Assembly: GCA_029881495.1 (NCBI GenBank)
Contig: JAOUMJ010000014.1
Coordinates: 1-64,000 of the forward strand
DNA: 64,000 bases
Direction: 5' to 3'
Origin: Nitrospinota bacterium
GTDB taxonomy: Bacteria; Nitrospinota_A; UBA7883; JACRGQ01
Positions 34,599-43,735 of this stretch are shown here, one piece after another (position 1 is the first letter of the stretch; every line of letters begins with the position of its first letter). The notes beneath the pieces were generated by a model. It saw only the letters and a list, made by a program, of their open reading frames with translations, ran no database searches and was not told where the DNA came from. Position numbers and translations under genes: made by a program.

Positions 34599-35288
34599 AT
34601 GGATAACAATGAAGAAATGATTGAATCTAAAAGTGAAAACAGGCATAGGGACAAGTTTCTTCTGCACCTCTGCTGTGCTCCATGCTCCCCGCATCCAATA
34701 TTGAAACTGAAAGAAGAGTTTGACCTGCACCTCTACTTTTACAATCCCAACATACACCCCGAATCTGAATACCAAATGCGTCTCGAAGAGGTGGAAAAGC
34801 TCGCCCGACTGGAAGATCTGCCGCTTCATTTGGGGGAGTACCGAAGCGAAGCGTGGTTCAACATGACCAAAGGCCTTGAAAATGAGCCTGAAAGGGGGGC
34901 CAGATGCCGACTTTGCATACTCGACAGGCTCGAATACACCGCCAGAAAAGCGGGTGAACTCGGCATACACCGCTTTGGATCGGCCCTTACCACTTCGCCA
35001 CACAAGGACTCGGTCATGATAAATGAGGCGGGCAAACATGCCGCCCTTGAGCTTGTTCTGTTCGGATACGATATCGCGTTTTACGAAGCAGATTTCAAAA
35101 AGGATGACGGCTTTAAGATCTCATCGGAATTGAGTAAAAAATACGGCTTCATCAGGCAGGACTACTGCGGGTGCACATATTCCCGGACCGAAAGGGAAAA
35201 GAGCAAGGCAAGCGCCAAGATGAAAAAAAAAGCAAAGACCCCAACGATAGATCAGGGGACGGTCAAGCCGACAGTTAATCCCGCTTGA
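34599..35288 (+). CDS. queH: Epoxyqueuosine reductase QueH
   Basis: The 229-residue protein fits QueH (DUF208), the iron-sulfur enzyme that reduces epoxyqueuosine to queuosine in tRNA, a replacement for QueG. It has the paired cysteines in LLHLCCAPCSPH near residue 28, YFYNPNIHP, GARCRLCILDRL near 105, the LTTSPHKDS block and the closing YCGCTYS. The cysteine clusters bind [4Fe-4S] in the family. It diverges from radA and is followed by tRNA-Val. Length is typical apart from a Lys-rich tail. Confidence 0.93.
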   Translation: MDNNEEMIESKSENRHRDKFLLHLCCAPCSPHPILKLKEEFDLHLYFYNPNIHPESEYQMRLEEVEKLARLEDLPLHLGEYRSEAWFNMTKGLENEPERGARCRLCILDRLEYTARKAGELGIHRFGSALTTSPHKDSVMINEAGKHAALELVLFGYDIAFYEADFKKDDGFKISSELSKKYGFIRQDYCGCTYSRTEREKSKASAKMKKKAKTPTIDQGTVKPTVNPA

Positions 35289-35314
35289 TTTTAATGAATG
35301 AGTCTCTCTATAAT
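35285..35314 (+). promoter_or_regulatory. Promoter of tRNA-Val
   Basis: TTGATT (35285-35290) and TATAAT (35309-35314) are 18 bp apart, giving a start near 35321, 13 nt before the tRNA 5' end. Confidence 0.55.
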
Positions 35315-35333
35315 TAACGGAAGTTTCCGGAGT

Positions 35334-35408
35334 GGGCGCGTAGCTCAGGGGTAGAGCGCTTGCTCGACACGCAAGAAGTCAGTGGTTCGAAACCACTCGT
35401 GCCCACCA
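35334..35408 (+). tRNA. tRNA-Val (GAC anticodon)
   Basis: Cloverleaf: acceptor GGGCGCG/CGTGCCC with one G-U pair, D arm GCTC/GAGC, anticodon stem CTTGC/GCAAG with a loop reading GAC, and T arm AGTGG/CCACT with TTCGAAA. The discriminator is A and CCA is encoded at 35406-35408. Confidence 0.95.
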
Positions 35409-35525
35409 TTTTCCGAGGCGATAATGTGTTGGAATCCCTGTTTCTCGGTTGCACAGAACATGGATTTCACTCTTTTTGCCAAAATGGCAGATTGAAAATG
35501 ATTTAAAGTCTTTCGTTTAAAAAAG

Positions 35526-35554
35526 TGGATAATTTGCACGAAAGCATTTATAAT
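35526..35554 (+). promoter_or_regulatory. Promoter of the infC-rpmI-rplT operon
   Basis: TGGATA (35526-35531) and a perfect TATAAT (35549-35554) are 17 bp apart, giving a leader of roughly 50 nt before the infC start at 35611. Operons of this type are usually autoregulated by L20 and IF3. Confidence 0.5.
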
Positions 35555-35610
35555 TCTGCGATTGAATATTGAATTGATGATTAAACATAAACTTAATAAC
35601 AGGAGCAAAT

Positions 35611-36255
35611 ATCTCTAGGGATTTTGAAAGAGACCCCCGGAAAGACGCCGGCTTAAGGGTAAACTATAAAATTAAGGCGGCCTCAGTAAAGGTTATCGAC
35701 GAGACGGGCGCGCAGATTGGCGAAATGAATGTCGTCGAGGCTGTTGAGCTCGCCAACGAACGAGGTCTTGATTTGGTGGAAGTGGGAGCTTCTGAAAAAC
35801 CTCCCGTATGCCGAATGATGGATTACGGTAAATTCAAGTACCGTAAGAATAAAAAGGCGCACGAGGCGAAGAAGAACCAGAAAACCGTCAAACTGAAAGA
35901 GATAAAGATAACGCCGAGAACGAGCGAGCACGATTATCAGTTTAAGCTGAAGCATATTACCCGCTTCATAAAGGAAGACGGAAGCAAGGTAAAGGTTACG
36001 GTGTTCTTTCGCGGGCGACAGATTACGCATAAGGAACTTGGCAAGGTAATGCTCGACAAGTTCATTGAGGATACAAAGGAGTTTTCGGTGCTCACGCAGG
36101 AAGCGAAAATGGAGGGGAGAGTCATGAACATCGTGCTCGAACCAAAAAAGACTTCCGTAGCGCCAGCAAAGAAGGTAAAGTCCGAAACAGGAAGCGAAGC
36201 TGATTCGGATGATGAGTTAGTAACTATGCCACAGGAAGAGGATAAAGGAGAATAG
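35611..36255 (+). CDS. infC: Translation initiation factor IF-3, AUC start
   Basis: IF-3 checks the start codon and the initiator tRNA on the 30S subunit. The family N-terminus ([22 protein letters not shown]) lies well upstream of the first ATG at 35725. No ATG, GTG or TTG exists in the reading frame there. AGGAG at 35601-35605 stands 5 nt before an in-frame ATC at 35611, giving a 214-residue protein. An AUU or AUC start is the known basis of IF-3 autoregulation in E. coli and Myxococcus. The rest ([28 protein letters not shown]) is standard, with an extended acidic tail. Confidence 0.93.
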   Translation: MSRDFERDPRKDAGLRVNYKIKAASVKVIDETGAQIGEMNVVEAVELANERGLDLVEVGASEKPPVCRMMDYGKFKYRKNKKAHEAKKNQKTVKLKEIKITPRTSEHDYQFKLKHITRFIKEDGSKVKVTVFFRGRQITHKELGKVMLDKFIEDTKEFSVLTQEAKMEGRVMNIVLEPKKTSVAPAKKVKSETGSEADSDDELVTMPQEEDKGE

Positions 36256-36256
36256 T

Positions 36257-36454
36257 GTGCCAAAATTAAAGACAAGCAGAGGGGCCGCGAAGAGGTTTTC
36301 TCTTACAGGTTCCGGCAAAGTAAAAAGGAAAAAGGCCTACCTGCGACATATACTTACGAACAAGGCGACTAAGGCGAAAAGGAATCTGCGCCAGGGTGCT
36401 ATTGTCGCGGCTGTTGACCAAGCCCGCGTAAAACGTTTGATTCCGTATTTATAA
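36257..36454 (+). CDS. rpmI: 50S ribosomal protein L35
   Basis: The 65-residue basic protein starts [13 protein letters not shown] and has the [21 protein letters not shown] block of L35. The start is GTG at 36257, one base after the infC stop, with AAAGGAG before it. It is the middle gene of the standard infC-rpmI-rplT order. Confidence 0.96.
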   Translation: MPKLKTSRGAAKRFSLTGSGKVKRKKAYLRHILTNKATKAKRNLRQGAIVAAVDQARVKRLIPYL

Positions 36455-36466
36455 GGATTAGGGAAA

Positions 36467-36832
36467 ATGCCAAGAGCTACCAACGGACCGGCAACGCGCC
36501 GCAGAAGAAAAAAGATATTAAAGCTTGCCAGGGGATACTACAGCGCAAGACGAGCCTCATACAGGAAGGCCCACGAAACCGTCACCAGGGCGCTTAAGTA
36601 CGCTTTCCGCGACAGGCGTGTAAAGAAGAGGGATTTCCGCAAACTTTGGATCGTCAGGATAAACGCCGCCGTAAGACAGCAAGGCCTTTCCTACAGCCAA
36701 TTTATTTATGGCCTTAAAAAAGCGGGCGTAGAGTTGGACAGGAAGATGCTTGCCGACCTAGCCGTTCACGAGGAAGCGGTATTCAATGAGCTCGTTGCCA
36801 AGGCCAAGGAAAGTCTTAAGCAGGCTGCCTAA
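36467..36832 (+). CDS. rplT: 50S ribosomal protein L20
   Basis: The 121-residue protein matches L20: [28 protein letters not shown] at the start, then [22 protein letters not shown] and a helical C-terminus. L20 helps early 50S assembly and represses its own operon in many bacteria. It lies 12 bp after rpmI. Confidence 0.97.
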   Translation: MPRATNGPATRRRRKKILKLARGYYSARRASYRKAHETVTRALKYAFRDRRVKKRDFRKLWIVRINAAVRQQGLSYSQFIYGLKKAGVELDRKMLADLAVHEEAVFNELVAKAKESLKQAA

Positions 36833-36877
36833 GCCGGTTCATGGTTTGATTTTCCGAACCTACACCGGACAGCAGTA

Positions 36878-37897
36878 GTGATCCCGGAACTAAAACAGCT
36901 CAGGGTGAAGCTCGACACCCTCGACAAACCCGCTGACGAAAAAGAGCTTAACGACCTTCGCGTAAAATATCTCGGCAAAAAGGGGGAGGTTACTCTCCTC
37001 TCCCAGAAAATGAGGGATCTCTCCAACAGCGAGAAGCCCGAAGCGGGCAAACTCCTAAGCGACATTCGCAACCACCTCGAAACCTTTATTTCGAAAAACG
37101 CCCAGAGGATCAAACAGGAAAAGATCCAGCGGGAGATCAAATCAGAATTCTTCGATGTAACCCTCCCAGGAGTGGAAGTCCCTTTCGGCACCAGGCATCC
37201 GATAAGCGCCGTGATGGAGGAAATTATCGATATCTTCGTGAGTCTCGGATTCCAGGTGGAAGAGGGGCCGGAGCTTGAAAGCGACTACTACAACTTTGAG
37301 GCGCTTAACTTCCCGCCGGAACACCCCGCGCGCGACATGCAGGATACCTTTCACGTTGAAGGTTATGACCTCCTCCTCCGCACACACACATCCCCCGTGC
37401 AGATAAGGTCGATGGAAAAATACCCGCCCCCCCTGGCCGTTATCGCGCCGGGTAAGGTTTACAGATGCGACGCGGATGTAACCCATTCACCGATGTTCCA
37501 CCAGATCGAAGGGTTCGCCATTGACGAAAACATAACCTTCGGCGACCTCAAGGGGACGCTGAACACATTCATACACCGCCTGTACGGTCCCGATACCAAA
37601 ACCAGGTTCCGCCCCTCGTTTTTCCCGTTCACGGAGCCGTCAGCCGAGATGGACGTTTCATGCGTGATATGCGGGGGGAAAGGATGCCGCGTCTGCAAGC
37701 AAACAGGGTGGCTGGAGATCCTCGGGTGCGGGATGATACACCCAAACGTTCTTCGCATGGCGAAGATCGACCCGGAAAAGTGGCCGGGATTCGCCTTTGG
37801 AATGGGGCTTGAGCGCGTAGCAATGCTGAAACACGGCATCGCCGATATAAGGCTCCTCTTTGATAACGACATCAGATTTTTGCGGCAGTTCAGGTAG
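36878..37897 (+). CDS. pheS: Phenylalanyl-tRNA synthetase alpha chain
   Basis: The 339-residue protein has the N-terminal coiled coil (about 1-85) and the class II core: FGTRHPISAVMEEIIDIF, HPARDMQDTFHV near residue 148, RTHTSPVQIRSM, HQIEGFAIDENITF, PSFFPFTEPSAEMDV, and GMGLERVAMLKHGI as motif 3. The start is GTG at 36878. It is followed 6 bp later by pheT. The rplT-pheS order matches many genomes, and a GGTTC/GAACC stem lies in the short gap before it. Confidence 0.96.
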   Translation: MIPELKQLRVKLDTLDKPADEKELNDLRVKYLGKKGEVTLLSQKMRDLSNSEKPEAGKLLSDIRNHLETFISKNAQRIKQEKIQREIKSEFFDVTLPGVEVPFGTRHPISAVMEEIIDIFVSLGFQVEEGPELESDYYNFEALNFPPEHPARDMQDTFHVEGYDLLLRTHTSPVQIRSMEKYPPPLAVIAPGKVYRCDADVTHSPMFHQIEGFAIDENITFGDLKGTLNTFIHRLYGPDTKTRFRPSFFPFTEPSAEMDVSCVICGGKGCRVCKQTGWLEILGCGMIHPNVLRMAKIDPEKWPGFAFGMGLERVAMLKHGIADIRLLFDNDIRFLRQFR

Positions 37898-37903
37898 AAA
37901 AAG

Positions 37904-40306
37904 ATGCTTACAAGTTATCTCTGGCTTAAAGACTGGATAGACCATAACCTCGCTCCCCAGGAGCTTGCGGACGCCCTCACCTCGCTTGGACTTGAAACTA
38001 GGGTTATCGACGACAGGCGGGGAAAGTTCGCCAACATCGTCGTCGGAAAAGTGCTCTCGCGCAAACCGCACCCGGACGCGGATAAACTTAGCGCGACGGA
38101 AGTCGACGCGGGAGACGGAAGAAAACTCTCTATCGTATGTGGCGCGCCAAATGTCGCCGAGGGGCAGAGCGTAGCTGTCGCCCTGGTGGGGGCGGTACTC
38201 CCCGACGGCCTCAAAATAGAGAAAAGAAAACTTCGCGGAGTGCTCTCCGAAGGGATGATATGCAGTGAACGGGAACTCGCCCTTTCGGATGAATCCGACG
38301 GCATACTCGTGCTGGAAGGGGCTCCGAAACCGGGAACCCCAATAAACGAGTTCCTTGAAGTAGAGGATGCCATACTTGAGATAGACCTTACCCCCGATAG
38401 AGGCGACTGCCTCAGCCTTCTCGGGGTAGCAAGGGAGATAGCCGCCCTTACGGGAAACAAAATAAAGATCCCTCTCGACGAACTTCCGAAGGGAAAACCG
38501 GTCGAGGGCTTGAAGGTCGAGATAAAAAACGAAGCTAACTCCCCCCGCTATACCGCAAGCGGAATAAACGGCGTGAAGGTAGCCCCCTCCCCTCTCAGGA
38601 TAAGGAGGCGGCTGAATGCCGTCGGCATCAGGCCGATAAACAACATAGTTGACGCTACGAACTACATAATGATGGAGACGGGGCACCCGCTCCACGCCTT
38701 CGACAGACGCGATATCGCCAAAGGCTCCATCATCGTGAGGAACGCAAACGAAGGGGAAAAATTCGAGACACTCGACGGGAGAAAACATACCCTGAACGGC
38801 AAAGACCTCCTGATAGCCGACGCCGAAAGAGGGATCGCCCTGGCGGGGATCATGGGTGGGCTCAACTCCGAGATAAAGGGAGACACAAGCGATGTGATCC
38901 TTGAAGCGGCGTTCTTCAACCCGGTCTCAACAAGGGTAACGTCAAGGCGGCTTGGTCTCTCCACCGATTCCTCCTACCGGTTTGAGAGAGGCGTAAATCC
39001 CGATTCCGTCCCATTTGCCAACGCGCGCGCCACGGCAATGATATGCGAACTCGGAGGAGGAAAAGCATCGGGATATACCGATATCTGTGCCGTAAAGAAC
39101 GAGCCGAGATCGGTGCGTGTGCGGACCGAGAGGATAAACTCCATCCTCGGCGTAGCGCTGAAGGAGAGCGAGATATCCAGCCTCTTCAAAAGGCTCGCTT
39201 TCGATTTCGAATCGAAGGGGAGTGAATTCACGGTGAAAATACCACCCTTCCGCCACGACATTTCGGAGGAGGCTGATTTTATCGAGGAGGTCGCCCGGCT
39301 CTACGGGTACGACAATATAAAAGCTACCTCGCCCCGCCTCTCACAGCATGACGCGGACGGACACAGCGGATACCGCGACCGAAGGGAACTCAACAGGCTC
39401 CTCTCGGCCTCCGGTCTTCACGAGACGATAAACTACTCCTTTATAAACAGCGAGTGGAGAAAGAGCTTTTTCGGCGCGGATGACCCCGGAAAACGGGAAC
39501 CTATCCTGCTGAAAAATCCGATTAACGCCGACTGGGCCGAACTGCGAACATCGCTTCTTCCCGGCCTTATGAACCGCGCCGCTTTCAATATCCGGCATGG
39601 AGAGGAGAACGTATCCATATATGAAACCGGCGCAGTTTTTCATCCTGGGGATAAGGGCGCCGTATCGGAGGAGTTCCTCTGCTCCGGCGTAATGACAGCG
39701 GGCTCTGCCGGTACCGAAGAGATATTCGGCACAAATGTTCCGCGGGATTTCTTCAGGCTCAAGGGGATAATAGAGAATGTCATAGGAACCTCCAGGGGAG
39801 AACGTCCGGTTTTTAAAAGACCATCAAAACCGAGAGGCTGGCTGTACGATCACAGGCAGCTCGATATCATCTTCGCGGGAAAAACGATAGGGTTCATGGG
39901 GCAGGTGCACACCCTCTCCAGTGAACCGTTTGAGATCGATCTTGATATCTGCTGTTTTGAATTTTCTGTCAATGGTCTGCTAGAATTGCCTGTAAAGGAA
40001 ACTAAGACCAGAAACCTTGCAAGGTTCCCCGGCATAAAGCGGGACATCGCGCTGGTTGTAGATGAGAAAGAAGAGGTCGGCGGTATAGTGGGGACTATCC
40101 TCGAAACGGACAGTGACAGGATCAAGTCCTGCAGGCTCTTTGACCTGTATAGAGGCAAGCAGGTAGAGGAAGGGAAAAAATCACTCGCCTTTCGCCTCCT
40201 TTTCGTCGACGAATCGGCTACACTTACGGATGAAGCTGGGGATAAAATAGTGCAGGAGATCATGGAAAGACTTAAAGAGAAGCATAACGCCGAACTTAGG
40301 GGATAA
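37904..40306 (+). CDS. pheT: Phenylalanyl-tRNA synthetase beta chain
   Basis: The 800-residue protein has the full PheT domain order. The tRNA-binding OB domain comes near residues 40-150 (VVGKVLSRKPHPDADKLSATEVD). The B3/B4 editing region follows with NNIVDATNYIMMETGHPLHAFD, then B5, the inactive class II-like core, and the C-terminal FDX-ACB domain (FPGIKRDIALVVDE). It works as an alpha2-beta2 tetramer with PheS. Its stop codon is immediately followed by the ATG of the zapB-like gene. Confidence 0.97.
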   Translation: MLTSYLWLKDWIDHNLAPQELADALTSLGLETRVIDDRRGKFANIVVGKVLSRKPHPDADKLSATEVDAGDGRKLSIVCGAPNVAEGQSVAVALVGAVLPDGLKIEKRKLRGVLSEGMICSERELALSDESDGILVLEGAPKPGTPINEFLEVEDAILEIDLTPDRGDCLSLLGVAREIAALTGNKIKIPLDELPKGKPVEGLKVEIKNEANSPRYTASGINGVKVAPSPLRIRRRLNAVGIRPINNIVDATNYIMMETGHPLHAFDRRDIAKGSIIVRNANEGEKFETLDGRKHTLNGKDLLIADAERGIALAGIMGGLNSEIKGDTSDVILEAAFFNPVSTRVTSRRLGLSTDSSYRFERGVNPDSVPFANARATAMICELGGGKASGYTDICAVKNEPRSVRVRTERINSILGVALKESEISSLFKRLAFDFESKGSEFTVKIPPFRHDISEEADFIEEVARLYGYDNIKATSPRLSQHDADGHSGYRDRRELNRLLSASGLHETINYSFINSEWRKSFFGADDPGKREPILLKNPINADWAELRTSLLPGLMNRAAFNIRHGEENVSIYETGAVFHPGDKGAVSEEFLCSGVMTAGSAGTEEIFGTNVPRDFFRLKGIIENVIGTSRGERPVFKRPSKPRGWLYDHRQLDIIFAGKTIGFMGQVHTLSSEPFEIDLDICCFEFSVNGLLELPVKETKTRNLARFPGIKRDIALVVDEKEEVGGIVGTILETDSDRIKSCRLFDLYRGKQVEEGKKSLAFRLLFVDESATLTDEAGDKIVQEIMERLKEKHNAELRG

Positions 40307-40579
40307 ATGATGAAATCCAAAAAATTCGATGAGCTGAAAAAGAAAGTCGACTGGCTCTGCAAGGAACTTCTTGAATCGAAAAAAGAGAACGGACGGCTTG
40401 AAAGGCTTCTACTTGTCGCCGAAGGGAAGATCAAAAAAATGTCGGAGACGGGCGGGAACGGCAACGGTAACGTGCTCGACCTCACCAACCAGCTTGAAAA
40501 ACTGAAAAACGAAAGAAAGATAATAAAAACCAAAGTCGAGAAAATGGCTTCTAAACTTGAACAGTTCTACGAGGAGTGA
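40307..40579 (+). CDS. ZapB-like small coiled-coil protein
   Basis: The 90-residue protein is almost entirely charged heptad-rich helix (KKFDELKKKVDWLCKELLESKKENGRLERLLLVAEGKI, then LTNQLEKLKNERKIIKTKVEKMASKLEQF) with a central Gly/Asn break. Small coiled coils between pheT and zapA are common and are usually called ZapB-like division proteins that link ZapA-FtsZ filaments. Sequence identity with ZapB is not visible, so the call rests on position and composition. It starts directly after the pheT stop and ends 1 bp before zapA. Confidence 0.65.
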   Translation: MMKSKKFDELKKKVDWLCKELLESKKENGRLERLLLVAEGKIKKMSETGGNGNGNVLDLTNQLEKLKNERKIIKTKVEKMASKLEQFYEE

Positions 40580-40580
40580 C

Positions 40581-40898
40581 ATGGCCGAAATAACGATCAA
40601 GATACATGGCCGGGACTACAAGATAAACAGTTTCAAGGACGAGGAGTACACCAGGAAACTCGCAACATATTGCGACGAGATGATGAAAAGCGTAGAAAAG
40701 GGGGCAGGCTCCACCGATTACCTCAATCTCACCGTGCTGACCATGCTCCAGATGGCGCACAATTATTTTGAAATGGAAAGAAAATCGGAAGACAGCACCG
40801 AAACATGGGATCCGGAGTTCGCGAAAGTCATCGCCTCAATAAAGAATACCGAAAAGGAACTCTCCAAACTCGATACAAAAACCGCGAAAGTCAGATAG
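40581..40898 (+). CDS. zapA: Cell division protein ZapA
   Basis: The 105-residue protein begins MAEITIKIHGRDYKINSFKDEEYTRKLA, the beta-hairpin start of ZapA, followed by a long helix for tetramer formation (NLTVLTMLQMAHNYFEMERK). ZapA bundles FtsZ filaments at the division ring. The ATG at 40581 follows GAGGAG; a longer frame from 40557 would overlap the previous gene. It lies 61 bp before hisS. Confidence 0.9.
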   Translation: MAEITIKIHGRDYKINSFKDEEYTRKLATYCDEMMKSVEKGAGSTDYLNLTVLTMLQMAHNYFEMERKSEDSTETWDPEFAKVIASIKNTEKELSKLDTKTAKVR

Positions 40899-40959
40899 TC
40901 CGGCAAGCCCTGATACCGCACTTTAACTATCCTCCACTATCTGGTTTAATACCACTCCT

Positions 40960-42222
40960 ATGGCTATAAAAGCGGTTAAAGGGGTGAAGGATATCCTCCC
41001 CGATTCAATTGGAAAATGGAGAGAGGCCGAAAGGCGGATGCGAGAGATCTTCGCCCGGTTCGGGTTCCGCGAGATAGTTCTCCCAATCTTTGAGAAGAGC
41101 GAGGTATTCATAAAGAGCGTCGGCGAAACGACCGACATCGTGCAAAAGGAGATGTACACTTTTGAGGATCGCGGAGGTGATTCGCTTACCCTACGCCCAG
41201 AAGGGACCGCTTCCGCAGTCCGCGCATACATAGAACATTCGATGTACCACCCGAAAGGGACGGTTACCCCGCTTTTCTACTTCGGCCCGATGTTCAGAAG
41301 GGAGAGGCCGCAGGCGGGACGGTTCCGCCAGTTCTTCCAGGTCGGCGCGGAGCTGTTCGGCCCGGACGAGCCATACTCCGACGCAATGATCATCCAGATG
41401 CTTACTCTGATAATCGAATCGGTCGGGATAACGGACCAGACGCTCCTCCTGAACTCACTTGGATGTAGCGACTGCAGGCCCAAATTCAAGAGCGCGCTTG
41501 TAGCTTTCCTCAAAGAGAGGAAGGGATCGCTCTGCGAACTCTGCCAGGAAAGGTACGAGGGGAATCCACTACGCGTCCTTGACTGCAAGAACGAAGGGTG
41601 CGGAAAAATTGTGGAATCCGCCCCGACTATAAACGAACATCTCTGCCCGGCATGCGTGGAACATTTCGACGGAGTGAAGGAACATCTCGCGGTTCTAAAC
41701 ATCAATTACGAACTCCGTCCCAAAATGGTGCGGGGTCTCGATTACTACAACAGGACGGTTTTTGAAGTTATCGGCAAGGGGCTTGGTGCGCAGAACTCCG
41801 TGGCAGGCGGCGGGAGATACGATTCGCTTGTAAAGGATTCCGGCGGGCCGGACATACCCGCCATCGGATTTGCTATCGGTATCGAACGTCTTCTGGAGTC
41901 CGCCGGTGACGGTATCGAAACGAAGGAAGCTCCCCCCGACATTTCGTTGATACTCCTTGGCGACCCCGCAAGGAAGGAAGGCTTCAGGCTTGCCGGCGAA
42001 CTGCGCAAGTCGGGCCTTATCGTCGATTTCCCATACAGGGATTCCGGCATGAAAAACCAGATGAGCAGGGCAAATAAAATGGGGGCAAAATTCGCCATGA
42101 TCATTGGAGAAGACGAGATATCCAAGGGGATCTGTATTCTTAAAAATCTTTCTTCAGGCGAACAGAGCGAACAGCCGCTTGAGGGCGTGGTGGGTCATTC
42201 TTCCTTCCTTATCTGCGGCTGA
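40960..42222 (+). CDS. hisS: Histidyl-tRNA synthetase
   Basis: The 420-residue enzyme has the start IKAVKGVKDILPD, class II motif 2 (FYFGPMFRRERPQAGRFRQFFQVGAELFG near residue 105), the histidine-binding loops RPEGTASAVRAYIEH and VRGLDYYNRTVFE, motif 3 (AIGFAIGIERLL), and a C-terminal anticodon domain. Length is normal. Confidence 0.97.
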   Translation: MAIKAVKGVKDILPDSIGKWREAERRMREIFARFGFREIVLPIFEKSEVFIKSVGETTDIVQKEMYTFEDRGGDSLTLRPEGTASAVRAYIEHSMYHPKGTVTPLFYFGPMFRRERPQAGRFRQFFQVGAELFGPDEPYSDAMIIQMLTLIIESVGITDQTLLLNSLGCSDCRPKFKSALVAFLKERKGSLCELCQERYEGNPLRVLDCKNEGCGKIVESAPTINEHLCPACVEHFDGVKEHLAVLNINYELRPKMVRGLDYYNRTVFEVIGKGLGAQNSVAGGGRYDSLVKDSGGPDIPAIGFAIGIERLLESAGDGIETKEAPPDISLILLGDPARKEGFRLAGELRKSGLIVDFPYRDSGMKNQMSRANKMGAKFAMIIGEDEISKGICILKNLSSGEQSEQPLEGVVGHSSFLICG

Positions 42223-42289
42223 AAACCGACTTAAAATCCTCATGACTAATGTCATTTCATTTGACCGCACTCTGGTTTATCTTTGACAG

Positions 42290-42952
42290 ATGAATAAGAA
42301 GGAACCTGGAAAGACCGAATACCTCGATCACCCTGAGCGAAAGGCGAATCTCGCGCCTTACATCCCTAACGGTGTTGTCTCCATCGACGATTTACTGGAG
42401 ATGGCAGAGACGCTGAAAAAGGAGGGAGCCAAAAATGTAAAGCTCGGGGGCGAACTGATATTCGTATGGGAAGGGAACCATCTCCCCGCCGGTATCAAGG
42501 AGAGGATAAGGTGGGACGCAAACGACTTCAAGGCATCCGCGGTACGACCGGTAAAGACTTGCTCAGCCGAAACATTTTGCCAAAGGTTCCGCCAGCCGGT
42601 ACTCTCCCTTGCAAAAAAGATAGACGAGAAGTTCAAAGGTATTCATCTACCTGTAAAGGTGGTAATCGGCATAGCCGGGTGCCAGAGGTCGTGCAGTGAG
42701 CCGGGGACAAAGGATATCGGAATACGGGGCAATCCGAGGGGATACGAGATAATGGTCGGCGGCTCGGGAGGGATGAATCCGACCATCGCTCAAAGCATCG
42801 GCACATACCCTGATGAAAAATCTGTGCTGAAAGTCATTGAGCGTACAATCGAATACATGAAACAGAAGGACAGGAAATCGATAAGGCTTGGAAAGGTGAT
42901 CGAAAAAGATGGGATGGATGATTACCTTGCCTTTATAAATTCTGCCGGATAG
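42290..42952 (+). CDS. Small sulfite/nitrite reductase-like siroheme-[4Fe-4S] protein
   Basis: The 220-residue protein carries the coupled siroheme/4Fe-4S ligand set of sulfite reductases: VRPVKTCSAETFCQRF gives C-x5-C, and GIAGCQRSCSEP gives C-x3-C about 60 residues later. It is about half the size of dissimilatory subunits and resembles the small assimilatory-type reductase (alSiR). It may instead be a siroheme protein of another role. No siroheme synthesis or sulfate-reduction genes lie nearby. It follows hisS by 67 bp. Confidence 0.75.
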   Translation: MNKKEPGKTEYLDHPERKANLAPYIPNGVVSIDDLLEMAETLKKEGAKNVKLGGELIFVWEGNHLPAGIKERIRWDANDFKASAVRPVKTCSAETFCQRFRQPVLSLAKKIDEKFKGIHLPVKVVIGIAGCQRSCSEPGTKDIGIRGNPRGYEIMVGGSGGMNPTIAQSIGTYPDEKSVLKVIERTIEYMKQKDRKSIRLGKVIEKDGMDDYLAFINSAG

Positions 42953-43067
42953 CTAATACCTCACAAACCATCCGCGCCTCGTATTATTGAACCATCTCCC
43001 CCTCCCTCTCCTCCATGCTCAAACCGTATCGACCCAAAACGTGCCCAGGCATAATGATAAAATTCTG

Positions 43068-43097
43068 TTGCAAAACAGATATTCTCAAAAGCATAAT
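43068..43097 (+). promoter_or_regulatory. Promoter upstream of the small barrel gene
   Basis: TTGCAA (43068-43073) and CATAAT (43092-43097) are 18 bp apart, 31 bp before the start at 43128. AAGGGGG forms the ribosome-binding site. Confidence 0.4.
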
Positions 43098-43127
43098 TAA
43101 TCACATACAAAAAAGGGGGATATTCTT

Positions 43128-43718
43128 ATGATTTTTGAAAGAATCCTATTAACGTCTCTGATATGTTTTTGTTTCGCCATGTTCCCGCGTACCTGCAACG
43201 CGGATAGTTTCGGCAAGGAGTTGTATGTAGGGATAGCTGTCCCGTTCCAGGGATTCGGCTTTTATGAAGATCCGGAACAAGGTGTGGCAGTTTGGAACCT
43301 GACCCCGCTCTCCCTGGAAACCGGATTGAGCAATAACTGGGGTTTCCGTTTTTCCGTATATACGGTCTATTCCACCCCTCAGCCGGAAAAGGTCCGAGAG
43401 TTCGAGTTCAATTTTGAATTCTCGCGATACTTGAAATATAAATCGTCTCAACTTGACCTGTCAGGATTATATGTCGGCCCCATGTTTATGGTGCAATACA
43501 TGGATCAGGACACGGGCGCGACACTCGGCGGGCCGGGGGTCACGGCTGGATACAGAGGCATTTTCTCGGGTGATTACTGGTTCCGCATCGGGAGTTACTT
43601 TGCATATCATCAATATCTCTCCGGCCCAAAGGAGAAGCTGCGCGAAATTGTCGGTGACTCCCTCTCCGGCGGACTTTTCATGGGAAACACCTTTTTCGAG
43701 ATCGGGAGAGTATTTTAA
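43128..43718 (+). CDS. Secreted protein, likely small outer-membrane beta-barrel
   Basis: The 196-residue protein has a signal peptide (MIFERILLTSLICFCFAMFPRTCNA) and then strands of alternating character rich in Gly, Tyr and Phe (ELYVGIAVPFQGFGFYE, GFRFSVYTVYS, LYVGPMFMVQYM, DYWFRIGSYFAYHQY), ending FFEIGRVF with a terminal phenylalanine. It is the size of an eight-stranded barrel, comparable to lipid A deacylase or OmpW-type proteins, but no family motif is seen. It converges with an MFS gene. Confidence 0.6.
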   Translation: MIFERILLTSLICFCFAMFPRTCNADSFGKELYVGIAVPFQGFGFYEDPEQGVAVWNLTPLSLETGLSNNWGFRFSVYTVYSTPQPEKVREFEFNFEFSRYLKYKSSQLDLSGLYVGPMFMVQYMDQDTGATLGGPGVTAGYRGIFSGDYWFRIGSYFAYHQYLSGPKEKLREIVGDSLSGGLFMGNTFFEIGRVF

Positions 43719-43735
43719 CGCTGAGAGGTTGAGCT

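Noticed and set aside
37658-38788. 376-codon open frame antisense to pheS and pheT
   Set aside because: It spans two clear synthetase genes and has no recognisable domain.
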